Below, piece after piece: positions 17,604 through 26,893 of a stretch of 64,000 bases of DNA. The stretch is taken from contig JABEEB010000001.1 in NCBI GenBank assembly GCA_012999515.1, positions 1,054,001 to 1,118,000 on the forward strand, given 5' to 3'. The notes below the pieces were generated by a model. The model was given only the letters and a program-made list of their open reading frames with translations. It searched no databases and was not told the DNA's origin. A program made the translations under genes and the position numbers. Position 1 is the first letter of the stretch; every line of letters starts with the position of its first letter. This DNA is from Salifodinibacter halophilus. GTDB taxonomy: Bacteria; Pseudomonadota; Gammaproteobacteria; Nevskiales; Salinisphaeraceae.

Positions 17604-19967
17604 TTAATCAATCTCCTCGGTGACCGGCTCGACTGATGCGATGCGGTTGTCGCTTGTCTGCATAGCTTGCACGGCTTTCAGCACGGCCTCGGGCGTGGCT
17701 GGCGCGTGCAAGGGCGCGGCCCGGTGGCCATCGCCCACAGCGGCGACAGCGTCCTTAATCGCATGCAGCACCGACATGGCAAGCATCAACGGCGGCTCGC
17801 CGACGGCTTTGGAGCGATAAACAGCTTCTTCCACGTTCTCGCCACGCTGGTAGATTTCAGCGTAAAAATGCGGCGGCACGTCGCTTGCCACCGGAATCTT
17901 GTAGGTCGATGGCGCATGGGTGGTAATGCGTCCGGCGTCGTCCCAACAGAGCTCTTCAGTGGTCAGCCACCCGGCGCCCTGGACGAATCCGCCTTCAATC
18001 TGCCCCATGTCCACGGCCGGATTCAGCGATCGGCCGACGTCGTGGAGAATATCAACACGCGTCATGCGATGTTCGCCGGTCAGGGTATCAACCAGAACTT
18101 CGGTCGCCGCAACACCATAGGCGAAATAGAAAAACGGCCGCCCCTGCCCTAACTTATCGACCTCCAGTTTCGGCGTCGCGTAAAAACCCGCGGCCGATAA
18201 TTGGATCCGATCCAGATATGCATTATTGACGACTTCAGCAAAGTCCGCCAAACGTCGCTGACCTGCATAAACGGCATTATCAGCAAAGCTTATCTTTTCA
18301 TCCGATCCGACTTCATAATGATCGCGCACGACGGGTAACAGGCGTTCGACGATTTTATTGGCCGCGTTGTAGGCGGCTGCACCGTTTAGATCAGTGCCCG
18401 ACGATGCCGCCGTCGCCGAGGTATTGGGCACTTTGCCGGTATTGGTCGCGGTAATGCGCACACGCTCGAGGTTGATACCAAAAACCTCGGCGACGATCTG
18501 GGCCACCTTGATATGCAGCCCCTGCCCCATTTCGGTACCACCATGATTGAGTTGCACGCTGCCGTCGAGGTACACGAGCACGAGTGCGCCGGCCTGATTC
18601 AAGAACTTGGTGGTAAACGAGATACCGAACTTGACCGGTGTCAACGCCAAGCCTTTCTTTACATAGGGGCTGGCGGCGTTGTACTCGCGAATCGCCGCGC
18701 GCCGGGCGTTGTAATCGATCCGGTTCTCCAGTGCCGGTATGAGTTCGTGGAGTATGTTGTCTTCCACGGTCATGCCATAAGGCGTAACGTTGCGCTCGGT
18801 TGTCCCGTAGAGATTGACCTTGCGCACGTCGAGTGGATCGCGGCCCAGATAACGGGCGATCTCCTCGATGATGTGCTCCATGCCGACCATCCCCTGCGGA
18901 CCGCCGAAACCACGAAACGCCGTGTTCGAGACTTTGTGGGTACGACACCGACGCGACGTGATGGTCACGTTTTCGAGATAGTAGGCGTTGTCTGCGTGAT
19001 ACATCGCCCGGTCGGCGATGGAATGAGACAGATCCGGCGCATAACCGCAATCGGCGGCCTGCATGACATCAATGCCGTCGATCCGGCCGGCATCGTCAAA
19101 ACCAACATCGTAGTCGATAATAAAACCGTGACGCTTGCCGGTGATGGTCATGTCATCGTCACGGTCGAGACGATGCTTGACGGCCTGGCCCGTGCATTGC
19201 GCCAGCAGGGATGCAATCACGGCAAACTGCGCCCCTTGGGTTTCCTTGCCGCCGAAGCCACCGCCCATGCGACGATTTTCGACCGTGACCGCATGGTCGG
19301 CGAGGCCGAGCACTTTCGCGACGGCGTGCTGGACTTCCGATGGGTGTTGGGTCGAGCTGTGCACGAGCATGTCACCGTCTTCCTGCGGCACGGCCATCGC
19401 CACCTGACCCTCCAGATAGAAATGCTCCTGGCCGCCCATCTCCGTACGCCCCTTGAGCCGATGCGATGCGCCGGCGATCGCGCCCGCCGGATCCCCCCGG
19501 TGCCAAGTCTTAGCTGGCACCACTTCCGTTTCTGCGGCAAGTGCGTCGTCAATCGACAGAATCGCCGGCAGATCGTCATATGCGATATCGGCTTGCATTG
19601 CTGCACGCCGCGCGGCGTCAATCGATTCCGCGGCCACGGCAAAAAGCGGCTGTCCGTAGAACAGGACTTCATCGTCGGCAAAAACCTGGTCACCGGGAAA
19701 CACCGGTCCGATATCGTTGGTTGTCGCAGCTAGATCCGAGGCTGAGACAACAGCGGCGACCCCGGATGCACGCCGCACACTATCCAGCTCAAGGCGCGTG
19801 ACACGGGCATGGGCGCGATCGGCGATTCGCACATACACCGACAACATCCCCCGCGGCTCGGCGAGGTCATCGCCGTAACGGGCTTCGCCGGCGACGTGTT
19901 TGTGCGCACTGTCGTGGGGCCTGGGCGTGCGTGCGCTAGGGTTGGATTTGGGTGTAGGCTCGTTCAT
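17604..19967 (-). CDS. xdhB: Xanthine dehydrogenase molybdenum-binding subunit XdhB
   Basis: The 787-residue subunit carries the molybdopterin active site that hydroxylates hypoxanthine to xanthine and xanthine to urate. It has an N-terminal a/b hammerhead domain (HKHVAGEARYGDDL ...) and the cofactor motifs MGGGFGGKETQGAQFA, AFRGFGGPQGM and GGTEMGQGLHIKVAQI. Its C-terminal KAVGEPPLML contains the conserved catalytic glutamate (about residue 724). The subunit architecture (separate XdhA and XdhB) is the Pseudomonas/Rhodobacter type. It overlaps xdhA by four bases. Confidence 0.97.
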   Translation of the reverse strand: MNEPTPKSNPSARTPRPHDSAHKHVAGEARYGDDLAEPRGMLSVYVRIADRAHARVTRLELDSVRRASGVAAVVSASDLAATTNDIGPVFPGDQVFADDEVLFYGQPLFAVAAESIDAARRAAMQADIAYDDLPAILSIDDALAAETEVVPAKTWHRGDPAGAIAGASHRLKGRTEMGGQEHFYLEGQVAMAVPQEDGDMLVHSSTQHPSEVQHAVAKVLGLADHAVTVENRRMGGGFGGKETQGAQFAVIASLLAQCTGQAVKHRLDRDDDMTITGKRHGFIIDYDVGFDDAGRIDGIDVMQAADCGYAPDLSHSIADRAMYHADNAYYLENVTITSRRCRTHKVSNTAFRGFGGPQGMVGMEHIIEEIARYLGRDPLDVRKVNLYGTTERNVTPYGMTVEDNILHELIPALENRIDYNARRAAIREYNAASPYVKKGLALTPVKFGISFTTKFLNQAGALVLVYLDGSVQLNHGGTEMGQGLHIKVAQIVAEVFGINLERVRITATNTGKVPNTSATAASSGTDLNGAAAYNAANKIVERLLPVVRDHYEVGSDEKISFADNAVYAGQRRLADFAEVVNNAYLDRIQLSAAGFYATPKLEVDKLGQGRPFFYFAYGVAATEVLVDTLTGEHRMTRVDILHDVGRSLNPAVDMGQIEGGFVQGAGWLTTEELCWDDAGRITTHAPSTYKIPVASDVPPHFYAEIYQRGENVEEAVYRSKAVGEPPLMLAMSVLHAIKDAVAAVGDGHRAAPLHAPATPEAVLKAVQAMQTSDNRIASVEPVTEEID

Positions 19968-21427
19968 ACGTTAGCTGCCTCCTCGAGAATGCGCGTGCGC
20001 GCTTCCGGCTGCGTCGTCTCGACGAAAAATTTCCGCAACAGTTGTTGCGTGGCTAGCTGGCGATAATCCTCGCCGGCCCGCATGTCGGTCAGCGGCGATA
20101 ACTCAGTGGCCAGACTCGACTCGCCCGCGGCGACAGTCGTTTCATTCCATGGCTGGCCGACAATTGCCGCCTCGGTCTGTGTCGCACGCTTTGGTATGGC
20201 CGCCACGCCGCCGAACCCGGTCCGCAATTCAGCCACCACACCATCGCGCTGACGCAACTTGAACGCCGCGCATACGGCCGATATGTCCTGATCAAAGCGC
20301 TTGGATAGCTTGTAACAACGAAACTGTTCGTCGGACGACAACCGCGGGATACGGATCTGTTCGACAAACTCACCGTTACGCCGGTCTTGCTGGCCATAAT
20401 CGATGTAGTAGTCCTCCAAGGCCAGTTCCCTAGCCCCATCCGGACCACGCAGGACGACATGCGCGCCGAGGGCGATCATCACTGGCATCGAGTCGCCAAT
20501 CGGCGAGCCGTTTGCGATATTGCCACCGACTGTCGACGAATTACGGATAAGCGTCGATCCAAAGCGGCGCAGCAATTCCCCGAAATCCGGGAAATAACGC
20601 CCGATAACAGCTATGGCGTCACTATGCGTGACAGCGGCGCCAATCACGACCTCCTGCGCTCGTTCGTCGATGCCCTGCAACGCCGCAACGTCACCGACGT
20701 AGATCACGACATCCAGGACCCGATGCTGTTTGGTCACCCACAGCCCCACATCGGTGCCCCCGGCCAGCAACGTCGCGTCGGGATAGTCGGCCAGCACACG
20801 CGCCAGTCCGACTTCATCCACCGGTGCAAAATAACGTCGACCATCGTGGCTGAGCTCGAGCGTATCGGCGCGATGCATGGCCTGTAGACGACTGGCCGTC
20901 GCCGGAGCATGGGCCAGAGTCGGATCCTGCCATGCGTAGTCGTACATCGCCTCGGCCGCATCGACAATCGGCCGATAGCCAGTGCAGCGACACAGATTAC
21001 CGGCAATCACATCGTTGATGCGCTGCCGGGAAGGTGTGTTTTCTTCGAGATACATGGCGAATAGCGACATCACGAAACCTGGCGTGCAGAAACCACACTG
21101 CGAACCGTGACAATCCACCATCGCCTGCTGGGCCGGATGCAGAGCGCCATTTTCGGCTTTGAGGTGCTCGACCGTCAGTAATTGACAGCCATCGAGGATG
21201 GGCATGAACAAAATACAAGCGTTAACGGCGCGATAGCGCATCCGGCCTGCGGCATCCACGCGGCCAATCACAACCGTGCACGCCCCGCAGTCGCCTTCGG
21301 CACACCCTTCCTTGGTCCCGCAAAGGCGCGCCTCGGTGCGCAGCCATTGCAACACCGTCTGGGTCGGATCAACGGCATGAAGCTCCCGCGGCGTATCGCC
21401 AAGAAGAAACCGTACAGCCTGCGTCAT
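19964..21427 (-). CDS. xdhA: Xanthine dehydrogenase iron-sulfur/FAD subunit XdhA
   Basis: The 487-residue electron-transfer subunit has a plant-ferredoxin [2Fe-2S] domain with cysteines near 42, 47, 50 and 71, and a second [2Fe-2S] domain with C111, C114, C146 and C148 (CGFC ... CRC). A FAD domain follows with LLAGGTDVGLWV and VGGNIANGSPIGDSMPV, then a CO-dehydrogenase-flavoprotein C-terminal domain. It passes electrons from the molybdenum site in XdhB to NAD. It is the first gene of xdhABC and is divergent from a GntR regulator. Confidence 0.97.
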   Translation of the reverse strand: MTQAVRFLLGDTPRELHAVDPTQTVLQWLRTEARLCGTKEGCAEGDCGACTVVIGRVDAAGRMRYRAVNACILFMPILDGCQLLTVEHLKAENGALHPAQQAMVDCHGSQCGFCTPGFVMSLFAMYLEENTPSRQRINDVIAGNLCRCTGYRPIVDAAEAMYDYAWQDPTLAHAPATASRLQAMHRADTLELSHDGRRYFAPVDEVGLARVLADYPDATLLAGGTDVGLWVTKQHRVLDVVIYVGDVAALQGIDERAQEVVIGAAVTHSDAIAVIGRYFPDFGELLRRFGSTLIRNSSTVGGNIANGSPIGDSMPVMIALGAHVVLRGPDGARELALEDYYIDYGQQDRRNGEFVEQIRIPRLSSDEQFRCYKLSKRFDQDISAVCAAFKLRQRDGVVAELRTGFGGVAAIPKRATQTEAAIVGQPWNETTVAAGESSLATELSPLTDMRAGEDYRQLATQQLLRKFFVETTQPEARTRILEEAANV

Positions 21428-21690
21428 GTCATGAACTCCTCATGGTCGACCGAAACCGCAGCTCACTAGTCCTGACCGATAGCTAACGCCAGACCTCGAC
21501 ACATTGGTTTACGCCCGGCCAGCGCGGCACCCAGGTCGACCGTATTAACTGCGCCCGCTCCAAGTTGGTGACAATATTGCCAACAAATTGACAACAAATT
21601 AATAGTCAAATAGTTGTAGATCTGGTACGCGACTGTCGCAAAACAGGTGGTAATATATAGTTATCAATCTTTCACGCCACTGTTCACGGC
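21428..21690. promoter_or_regulatory. Divergent xdhA / gntR promoter-operator region
   Basis: This 263-bp gap must hold the promoters of xdhA (minus) and the GntR gene (plus). It contains the palindrome CAATATTG (21572-21579) bracketed by TTGG and CCAA, the direct repeat CAACAAATT at 21581-21589 and 21592-21600, a TTGACA hexamer at 21588-21593, and TGGTAA-N7-TTATCA around 21648-21666. The repeats are plausible GntR operators. Which one is functional is not decidable from sequence. Confidence 0.55.
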
Positions 21691-22452
21691 ATGGCCAACA
21701 CGCCGCAGGCGACCAACACAGCCCACCAGTCGCGTAAAACGAGCCAAACCATCGATGCCGAGAATCGAATATACGATTCGATTCGCCACGCGGTTCTCGT
21801 CCAGAAACTGCACCCGGGCACACGGCTTCCGGAACTAACACTGAGTGAGATTTACGGCATCAACCGTTCGATCGTACGGCGGGCACTGGTCCGTCTGGAC
21901 AACGATCGGATTATCGTCATGCGACGCAATCAAAGTGCGATGGTTGCCAATCCCACGCCGGAAGAGATCGCACAATTATTCGCCGCACGTCGTCATATCG
22001 AAGCGCAGGTCATGCGCGAGACGGCCGGCCAGCTGCGAGAGCATCAGCGCCAGCACCTCGAAACCATCTTGGACAACGAGCATACGGCTCACGAGGCGCA
22101 GCATCACGACGATCGCATCCATTTGTCTCTTGATTTCCATCAACACTTGGCCGACGCATGCCCGAATCAAGTGCTGGGACGAATACTGCGCGATCTGATA
22201 CTACAAACATCGATTGCCGTGGCGCTCTACAAGGTGCCTGGCTTAGCGGCCTGCTATCGGGCCGCGGATCATCGCGGTATTGCCGATGCAGTATTCAACG
22301 GCGATGATGAAACCGCGGCACGGCTGGCCTGTGAACACCTCGACTATCTCGAAAACCGCCTGAACTATACGCAGCAAACGCGTAACGCCGACTTACAAAC
22401 CGTTCTCGGCGCAGCGCCACATGACGCCGCTGCGCACGACACAGCCACATAA
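21691..22452 (+). CDS. GntR/FCD-family transcriptional regulator of the purine locus
   Basis: The 253-residue protein has a GntR winged helix at about residues 25-90 (IYDSIRHAVLVQKLHPGTRLPE, YGINRSIVRRALVRL, and the wing MRRNQSAMVANP). An FCD domain follows, with FHQHLA and a late ADHRGIADAV segment supplying probable metal-ligand histidines. It is divergent from xdhABC and lies just upstream of adenine deaminase. Control of purine catabolism by a purine or ureide ligand is the natural inference. It resembles the partial GntR protein at the start of the window. Confidence 0.9.
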   Translation: MANTPQATNTAHQSRKTSQTIDAENRIYDSIRHAVLVQKLHPGTRLPELTLSEIYGINRSIVRRALVRLDNDRIIVMRRNQSAMVANPTPEEIAQLFAARRHIEAQVMRETAGQLREHQRQHLETILDNEHTAHEAQHHDDRIHLSLDFHQHLADACPNQVLGRILRDLILQTSIAVALYKVPGLAACYRAADHRGIADAVFNGDDETAARLACEHLDYLENRLNYTQQTRNADLQTVLGAAPHDAAAHDTAT

Positions 22453-22529
22453 CGTCAACAATCGATCGCCTAAACACCGTGCCATTCAGCGGCGCGTGTG
22501 ACGGCGAACGCTTTTTCGGAGGCAAAGCA

Positions 22530-23522
22530 ATGACCAACTGGTTGAAGAGCCTGCCCAAGGCAGAACTTCACCTACATATCGAAGGCACACTCGAACCCGA
22601 GAAAATGTTCGAGCTGGCCGCCCGCAATGAGGTCGATCTACCGTACGAGTCGGTCGCCGACCTCCGCGCCGCTTACGATTTCGACGATCTGTCGTCCTTT
22701 CTCAGCCTTTACTTTCAAGGCATGGAAGTGCTTCAAACCGAAGCAGATTTTTACGAGCTAACCATGGACTATCTCGGCCGGGCCAGCGCCGAAGGCGTGG
22801 TCCACGTCGAACTATCGTTCGACCCACAGGCCCACCTCGTACGCGGCATCGAACTCGGCACGCCGCTCGCGGGGCTGACTCGGGCCATGACAGATGCCGA
22901 ACATCAACACGGTATCTCGAGCGCGCTGATCATGAGTTTTCTACGCGACCGCGACGCCGACGAGGCACTGAACGTGCTGGAACAGTCGCGCCCCTGGCAT
23001 GACTGGATCGCGGCGGTGGGTCTCGATAGCGCCGAAAGTGGCAACCCACCGACCAAGTTCGCCCAGGTATTCGAGCGCGCGCGTCAGTTGGGACTGCCAC
23101 GCGTCGCACACGCTGGTGAGGAAGGTCCGGCCGACTATGTGCGCGGCGCGCTGGACACACTCGACGTCTGCCGCGTCGATCACGGTGTCCGAGCTGTCGA
23201 CGATCCTGATCTGCTTGATCGACTCAAGTGCAGCCAAACGCCACTGACTGTCTGCCCACTATCCAACGTGTATCTCAACGTTGTCGACCAATTAGTCGAC
23301 CATCCCCTCCCCCAGCTTATCGAGCACGGCCTGAACGTAACGATTAATTCCGATGACCCGGCTTATTTCGGCGGCGGCATGCTGAACAACCTTGCTGCTT
23401 GCGCCGAAGCCTTCGACTGGCAACGCGAGACCTGCCGAGACGTTGCACGCAACGCGGTTCGAGCTGCCTTCATGGGCCCGCAACGCCGACAACAACTGCT
23501 CAGCGATATCGACAACTGCTAA
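22530..23522 (+). CDS. Adenine deaminase (adenosine-deaminase superfamily)
   Basis: The 330-residue protein deaminates adenine to hypoxanthine. It has the zinc motif LPKAELHLHIEGTLEP, HAGEEGP with a metal-ligand histidine, RVDHGVRA, and VTINSDDPAYFGGG. AVGLDSAESGNPPTKF is the variant that distinguishes bacterial/fungal adenine deaminases from adenosine deaminases. ATG 22530 is chosen because CGGAGG lies at 22517-22522; the longer frame to 22479 has no such support. A strong terminator follows the stop. Hypoxanthine from this step would feed XdhAB. Confidence 0.93.
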   Translation: MTNWLKSLPKAELHLHIEGTLEPEKMFELAARNEVDLPYESVADLRAAYDFDDLSSFLSLYFQGMEVLQTEADFYELTMDYLGRASAEGVVHVELSFDPQAHLVRGIELGTPLAGLTRAMTDAEHQHGISSALIMSFLRDRDADEALNVLEQSRPWHDWIAAVGLDSAESGNPPTKFAQVFERARQLGLPRVAHAGEEGPADYVRGALDTLDVCRVDHGVRAVDDPDLLDRLKCSQTPLTVCPLSNVYLNVVDQLVDHPLPQLIEHGLNVTINSDDPAYFGGGMLNNLAACAEAFDWQRETCRDVARNAVRAAFMGPQRRQQLLSDIDNC

Positions 23523-23527
23523 CCACG

Positions 23528-23560
23528 AAAAGGCGCCGACTTGAATCGGCGCCTTTTTCT
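23528..23560. terminator. Strong bidirectional Rho-independent terminator
   Basis: A perfect 12-bp stem AAAAGGCGCCGA (23528-23539) pairs with TCGGCGCCTTTT (23546-23557) around a six-base loop, and T residues continue to 23558. A/T runs on both sides allow use by adenine deaminase on the plus strand and by the converging permease gene on the minus strand. Confidence 0.93.
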
Positions 23561-23620
23561 TCAGCCGAGCTGGGCACCCGCCGGCATGGCCGGCGAGCAC
23601 GTTACACATCACCGCGCGGC

Positions 23621-24985
23621 TTACGTGAGAAACGCAAAATACAGTAGGAAGATAACGAACAGCGCGCCCATGATTGGGTGCACTTCCTTGACTCGCCCCT
23701 GCATCAGCATTGTGAACGGATAAAACACCAATCCAAGGGCGATACCGTTGGCGATACTGTAAGTCAATGGCATCGTAATGACCGTCAGGAACGCCGGCAC
23801 CGCGATTTCAAACCGGTTCCAGTTGATTTCAGTCAACGACGACGCCATCAGCATGCCGACGATAATCAGTGCCGGAGCGGTGACGTTGGAAGTCACCACC
23901 GCCAAAAGCGGCGAGAAGAACATCGCCAACACGAACAGTGCGGCGACCACGATCGGCACAAAGCCAGTTCGTCCCCCCGAGGCCACACCCGTTGTCGACT
24001 CGATAAACGATGTTGTCGGCGACGTGCCGACCACCGAACCCGCCACAATCGATGACGAATCGGCCAACAGCGCGGGCCCGCCGCGGACAAGTTGGTTATT
24101 TTTCATCAATCCGGCTTTGCTCGCGATCGCCATCAGCGTGCCGCTGGTGTCGAAAAACTCGACGAACAGAAAAATGAATGCGGCGATAAACAGATTGAAG
24201 GTAAAGACTTCGTCGGGCGCCGTCATAATCCGGCTCAGCGCGACGCCAAACAGAGGTTCGACACTGGGGATCGAACTGACAATCGCATCCGGCATCGGGA
24301 TCACCGTCGTCGCAATACCGAGTACCGACGTCAAAACCATGCCAAAGAAAATCGCGCCGGGGATGTTACGCAGCATCAAGGCGACCGTCACAACGAGCCC
24401 GAACACAGTCAGCCCTGTGCTGGGTGTTGTCAGGTTGCCGAGTGTCACGAGTGTCGCGTCACTATGGACGATAAACCCGGCATTCTTGAATCCGATAAAA
24501 GCGATGAATAAACCGACACCGGCCGCGGACGCCTTCTTTAAGTCGGGCGGAATGGCATCGAGGATCATCTGCCGCAGTTTGATAACGGTTAGCAGCACGA
24601 ACGCGACACCCGCGATCAGGACACTGACAAGCGCGGTTTGCCAGGGAATCCCCATGCCCTGAACAACCGAAAACGAGAAAAACGCGTTCAACCCCATGCT
24701 GGGCGCGATTGCGACCGGATAACGCGCCACGAAAGCCATCAGAAGACAACCAATGACTGACGCCAGCGCGGTCGCAGTGAACAACGCCTCCTTGGGCATC
24801 CCGGCGGCACTGAGGATGTTGGGATTGACGAAAATGATGTACGACATGGCGAGAAACGTCGTCACGCCGCCGATAATTTCATTGCGATAGTTGGTCCCCA
24901 TCGCCTCGAAATCGAAAAAACGGGTTATGAAATCGTTCCTGGCATTGGCCCGCCGGCTGCTGGTCTCGGACGAGGTTGGCGACAT
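23621..24985 (-). CDS. NCS2-family purine permease, guanine/hypoxanthine (AzgA) type
   Basis: The 454-residue inner-membrane carrier belongs to the AzgA branch of NCS2, which imports adenine, guanine or hypoxanthine with protons. Signatures are FFDFEAMGTNYRNEIIGGVTTFLAMSYIIFVNP at the N-terminus and APSMGLNAFFSFSVV in an early helix. Later motifs are LFVEFFDTSGTLMAIA and VGTSPTTSFIESTTGVASGGRTG. About 12-14 hydrophobic segments are visible. It lies 164 bp downstream of guaD on the same strand, so guanine is the likeliest substrate, with hypoxanthine also possible. Confidence 0.93.
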   Translation of the reverse strand: MSPTSSETSSRRANARNDFITRFFDFEAMGTNYRNEIIGGVTTFLAMSYIIFVNPNILSAAGMPKEALFTATALASVIGCLLMAFVARYPVAIAPSMGLNAFFSFSVVQGMGIPWQTALVSVLIAGVAFVLLTVIKLRQMILDAIPPDLKKASAAGVGLFIAFIGFKNAGFIVHSDATLVTLGNLTTPSTGLTVFGLVVTVALMLRNIPGAIFFGMVLTSVLGIATTVIPMPDAIVSSIPSVEPLFGVALSRIMTAPDEVFTFNLFIAAFIFLFVEFFDTSGTLMAIASKAGLMKNNQLVRGGPALLADSSSIVAGSVVGTSPTTSFIESTTGVASGGRTGFVPIVVAALFVLAMFFSPLLAVVTSNVTAPALIIVGMLMASSLTEINWNRFEIAVPAFLTVITMPLTYSIANGIALGLVFYPFTMLMQGRVKEVHPIMGALFVIFLLYFAFLT

Positions 24986-25149
24986 GGCGGCACTCCTGTG
25001 TCGAGTTCTGAGCTTGAAACTATTGAGTTATTTCAGACGGTGTATGCGCGTCGTCGCTGGGTATTCGACGCGGCCTGGCCTAAAGACCAACGCGGAGCAT
25101 TCGTCCGGCGTACGGGGCCATCGACGGCCATGGCGGCTTAGCGCCCCAC

Positions 25150-26523
25150 TCATGATTCGTCTTTTTGCAATGCCGGCTGACCGCGCAGCCACGTGGCACG
25201 CACATGTCGGTCATCGCCCAGCATGAAAAGTGCGAAAAGCTTTTCCTGCATCGTGTCGGCATACGCCGTACGCCGAGCAAGTAATGGCGTTGCTTGTGGA
25301 TCGAGAACCACAAAATCTGCTTCACGCCCACGGCGAAAACTACCGACCCGGTCATCAATATCCAGTGCCTCAGCGCCGGCCAGGGTCGCCAGATAGAGCA
25401 GACGTAGCGGCGCCACCGAGGAACCATTGAGCTGACCGACCTTGTAAGCCTCGGACACCGTACGCAGCATGCTGAAACTGGTGCCAGCACCGACGTCGGT
25501 AGCCAGTGCCATGGCGACTCGCTGCTGATGCGTACGGTCATGATCGAACAAACCGCTGCCGAGAAACATATTGGACGTGGGACAAAACACGGCCACGGCA
25601 CCACTCTCGGTCATGCGACGCCGATCCAGGTCATCTAGATGAATACTGTGAGCGTAAACACTACGTTCGCGCAGCAGACCGAAACGATCATAAACATCCA
25701 GATAACTCCGGCTCCACGGGAAAAGAGATTTAACCCATTCGACCTCATCAAGATTTTCGGCAACATGAGTATGGATATACGTATCCGGATACTGGTGTGC
25801 GAGCTCACCTGCCCGCTGTAGCTGCTCATCGCTCGATGACGGCGCAAAGCGTGGTGTGATGGCATAGCTCAGCCGATCGGTGCCATGCCAGCGCTCGATA
25901 AGATCACGCGTATCACGGAAGCCGCTGTCGGGCGTATCCAGCAGATAGTCGGGTGCATTGCGATCCATAAGCACCTTGCCAGCCACCATGCGCATATCAC
26001 GGGCATACGCTTGCTGGAACACGGACTCCGCCGATTGCCGATGCACGGTCCCCATCACGAGCGCCGACGTTGTGCCATTGCGAAGTAACTCGTTAATGAA
26101 AAAACGCGCGGTTTCATCGGCGACTTCCTTATCGCCGAAACGCCCCTCGGTCGGAAAAACATAACGATTGAGCCAACTCAGGAGCTGTTCGCCGTAGCTG
26201 GCGATCATGTCGGTCTGCGCATAGTGGATATGCGTATCGATAAAGCCGGGCAGGATGAACCGGCCGCGTTGATCCTCGATCTCGATCGAGTCTTCCAGCT
26301 GGGGGAGCAGATCCGCCGCCGGGCCAACACAGGCGACCAACCCCTGCTCAATGACAAGCAAGCCATCTTCGACGATTTCAACGGCGTCGGCGTTATCGCC
26401 TTCGCCAGGATCGTGAAGACAATGGACGACAATGCCGCGAATCGCACGGCGGTTGTGGGCTTGCACCATAGTTAGACCGACCCGCGTGTTGGGGTCGCTT
26501 GCGCGACCAATTTGTTTACACAT
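25150..26523 (-). CDS. guaD: Guanine deaminase GuaD
   Basis: The 457-residue amidohydrolase deaminates guanine to xanthine. It has the zinc-binding GFIDTHIHYAQTDMIASYGEQLLSWL, THVAENLDEVEWV, SVYAHSIHLDDLDRRRM, and the late ALATDVGAGTSFSMLRT with the metal-binding aspartate. ATG 26523 has an AGG seven bases upstream and lies just beyond the 26536-26565 palindrome. ATG 26469 (MVQAHNRRAIRG) fits E. coli GuaD better in length but lacks a ribosome site. It is followed by the guanine/hypoxanthine-type permease. Confidence 0.94.
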   Translation of the reverse strand: MCKQIGRASDPNTRVGLTMVQAHNRRAIRGIVVHCLHDPGEGDNADAVEIVEDGLLVIEQGLVACVGPAADLLPQLEDSIEIEDQRGRFILPGFIDTHIHYAQTDMIASYGEQLLSWLNRYVFPTEGRFGDKEVADETARFFINELLRNGTTSALVMGTVHRQSAESVFQQAYARDMRMVAGKVLMDRNAPDYLLDTPDSGFRDTRDLIERWHGTDRLSYAITPRFAPSSSDEQLQRAGELAHQYPDTYIHTHVAENLDEVEWVKSLFPWSRSYLDVYDRFGLLRERSVYAHSIHLDDLDRRRMTESGAVAVFCPTSNMFLGSGLFDHDRTHQQRVAMALATDVGAGTSFSMLRTVSEAYKVGQLNGSSVAPLRLLYLATLAGAEALDIDDRVGSFRRGREADFVVLDPQATPLLARRTAYADTMQEKLFALFMLGDDRHVRATWLRGQPALQKDES

Positions 26524-26893
26524 CTAAACCTAAACTGATAACAATATAAATACATATTGTTATCAATATCCATCATACTTTTTGCTCATAAACGCCGTTT
26601 CATGGACCAAGACCCAACCACGCGATGCGGATCAGAACTATGGACACACCGGGAAGCTGACACGGCCGGTTCCACAGCATTCCGTAATGTCCTTGATTCG
26701 AGGGGCAACGAACGGCTGTCTGCCAACCCATCCACCTACCAGGCACCACGGCAAAAACGACACGTGTCAGCAATTGGGATGATTACCCATAAACCGCTGC
26801 TCAATAATAACCATCGCAGGCGATGGCACTGGCCTCACCGCGACTTCGATCGGTATCCTGTCCGAAATGAAAAATTTTTCCGAGGAGCACGAG
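26524..26893. other. Divergent guaD / glcB intergenic region
   Basis: This 370-bp gap separates divergent guaD and malate synthase G. It holds the inverted repeat described at 26536-26565. The rest shows no convincing gene: the open frame 26557-26901 runs into glcB out of frame and resembles no family I recognise. The glcB promoter presumably lies here. Confidence 0.6.
26536..26565. promoter_or_regulatory. Perfect 12-bp inverted repeat, probable operator
   Basis: TGATAACAATAT (26536-26547) and ATATTGTTATCA (26554-26565) are exact reverse complements separated by AAATAC. The site begins 12 bp upstream of the guaD ATG at 26523, so it would overlap the guaD promoter or leader, and it is about 330 bp upstream of glcB. 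The half-site TTATCA also occurs in the xdhA/gntR gap. A dimeric regulator, perhaps one of the GntR proteins, probably binds here. Confidence 0.7.

Noticed and set aside
18513-19733. 406-residue open frame on the plus strand inside xdhB
   Set aside because: Antisense to a well-conserved molybdenum subunit; the protein resembles nothing and reflects GC-rich codon bias.
23778-24662. 294-residue open frame antisense to the purine permease
   Set aside because: Mirror of a membrane protein gene with strong family motifs; no start signal.
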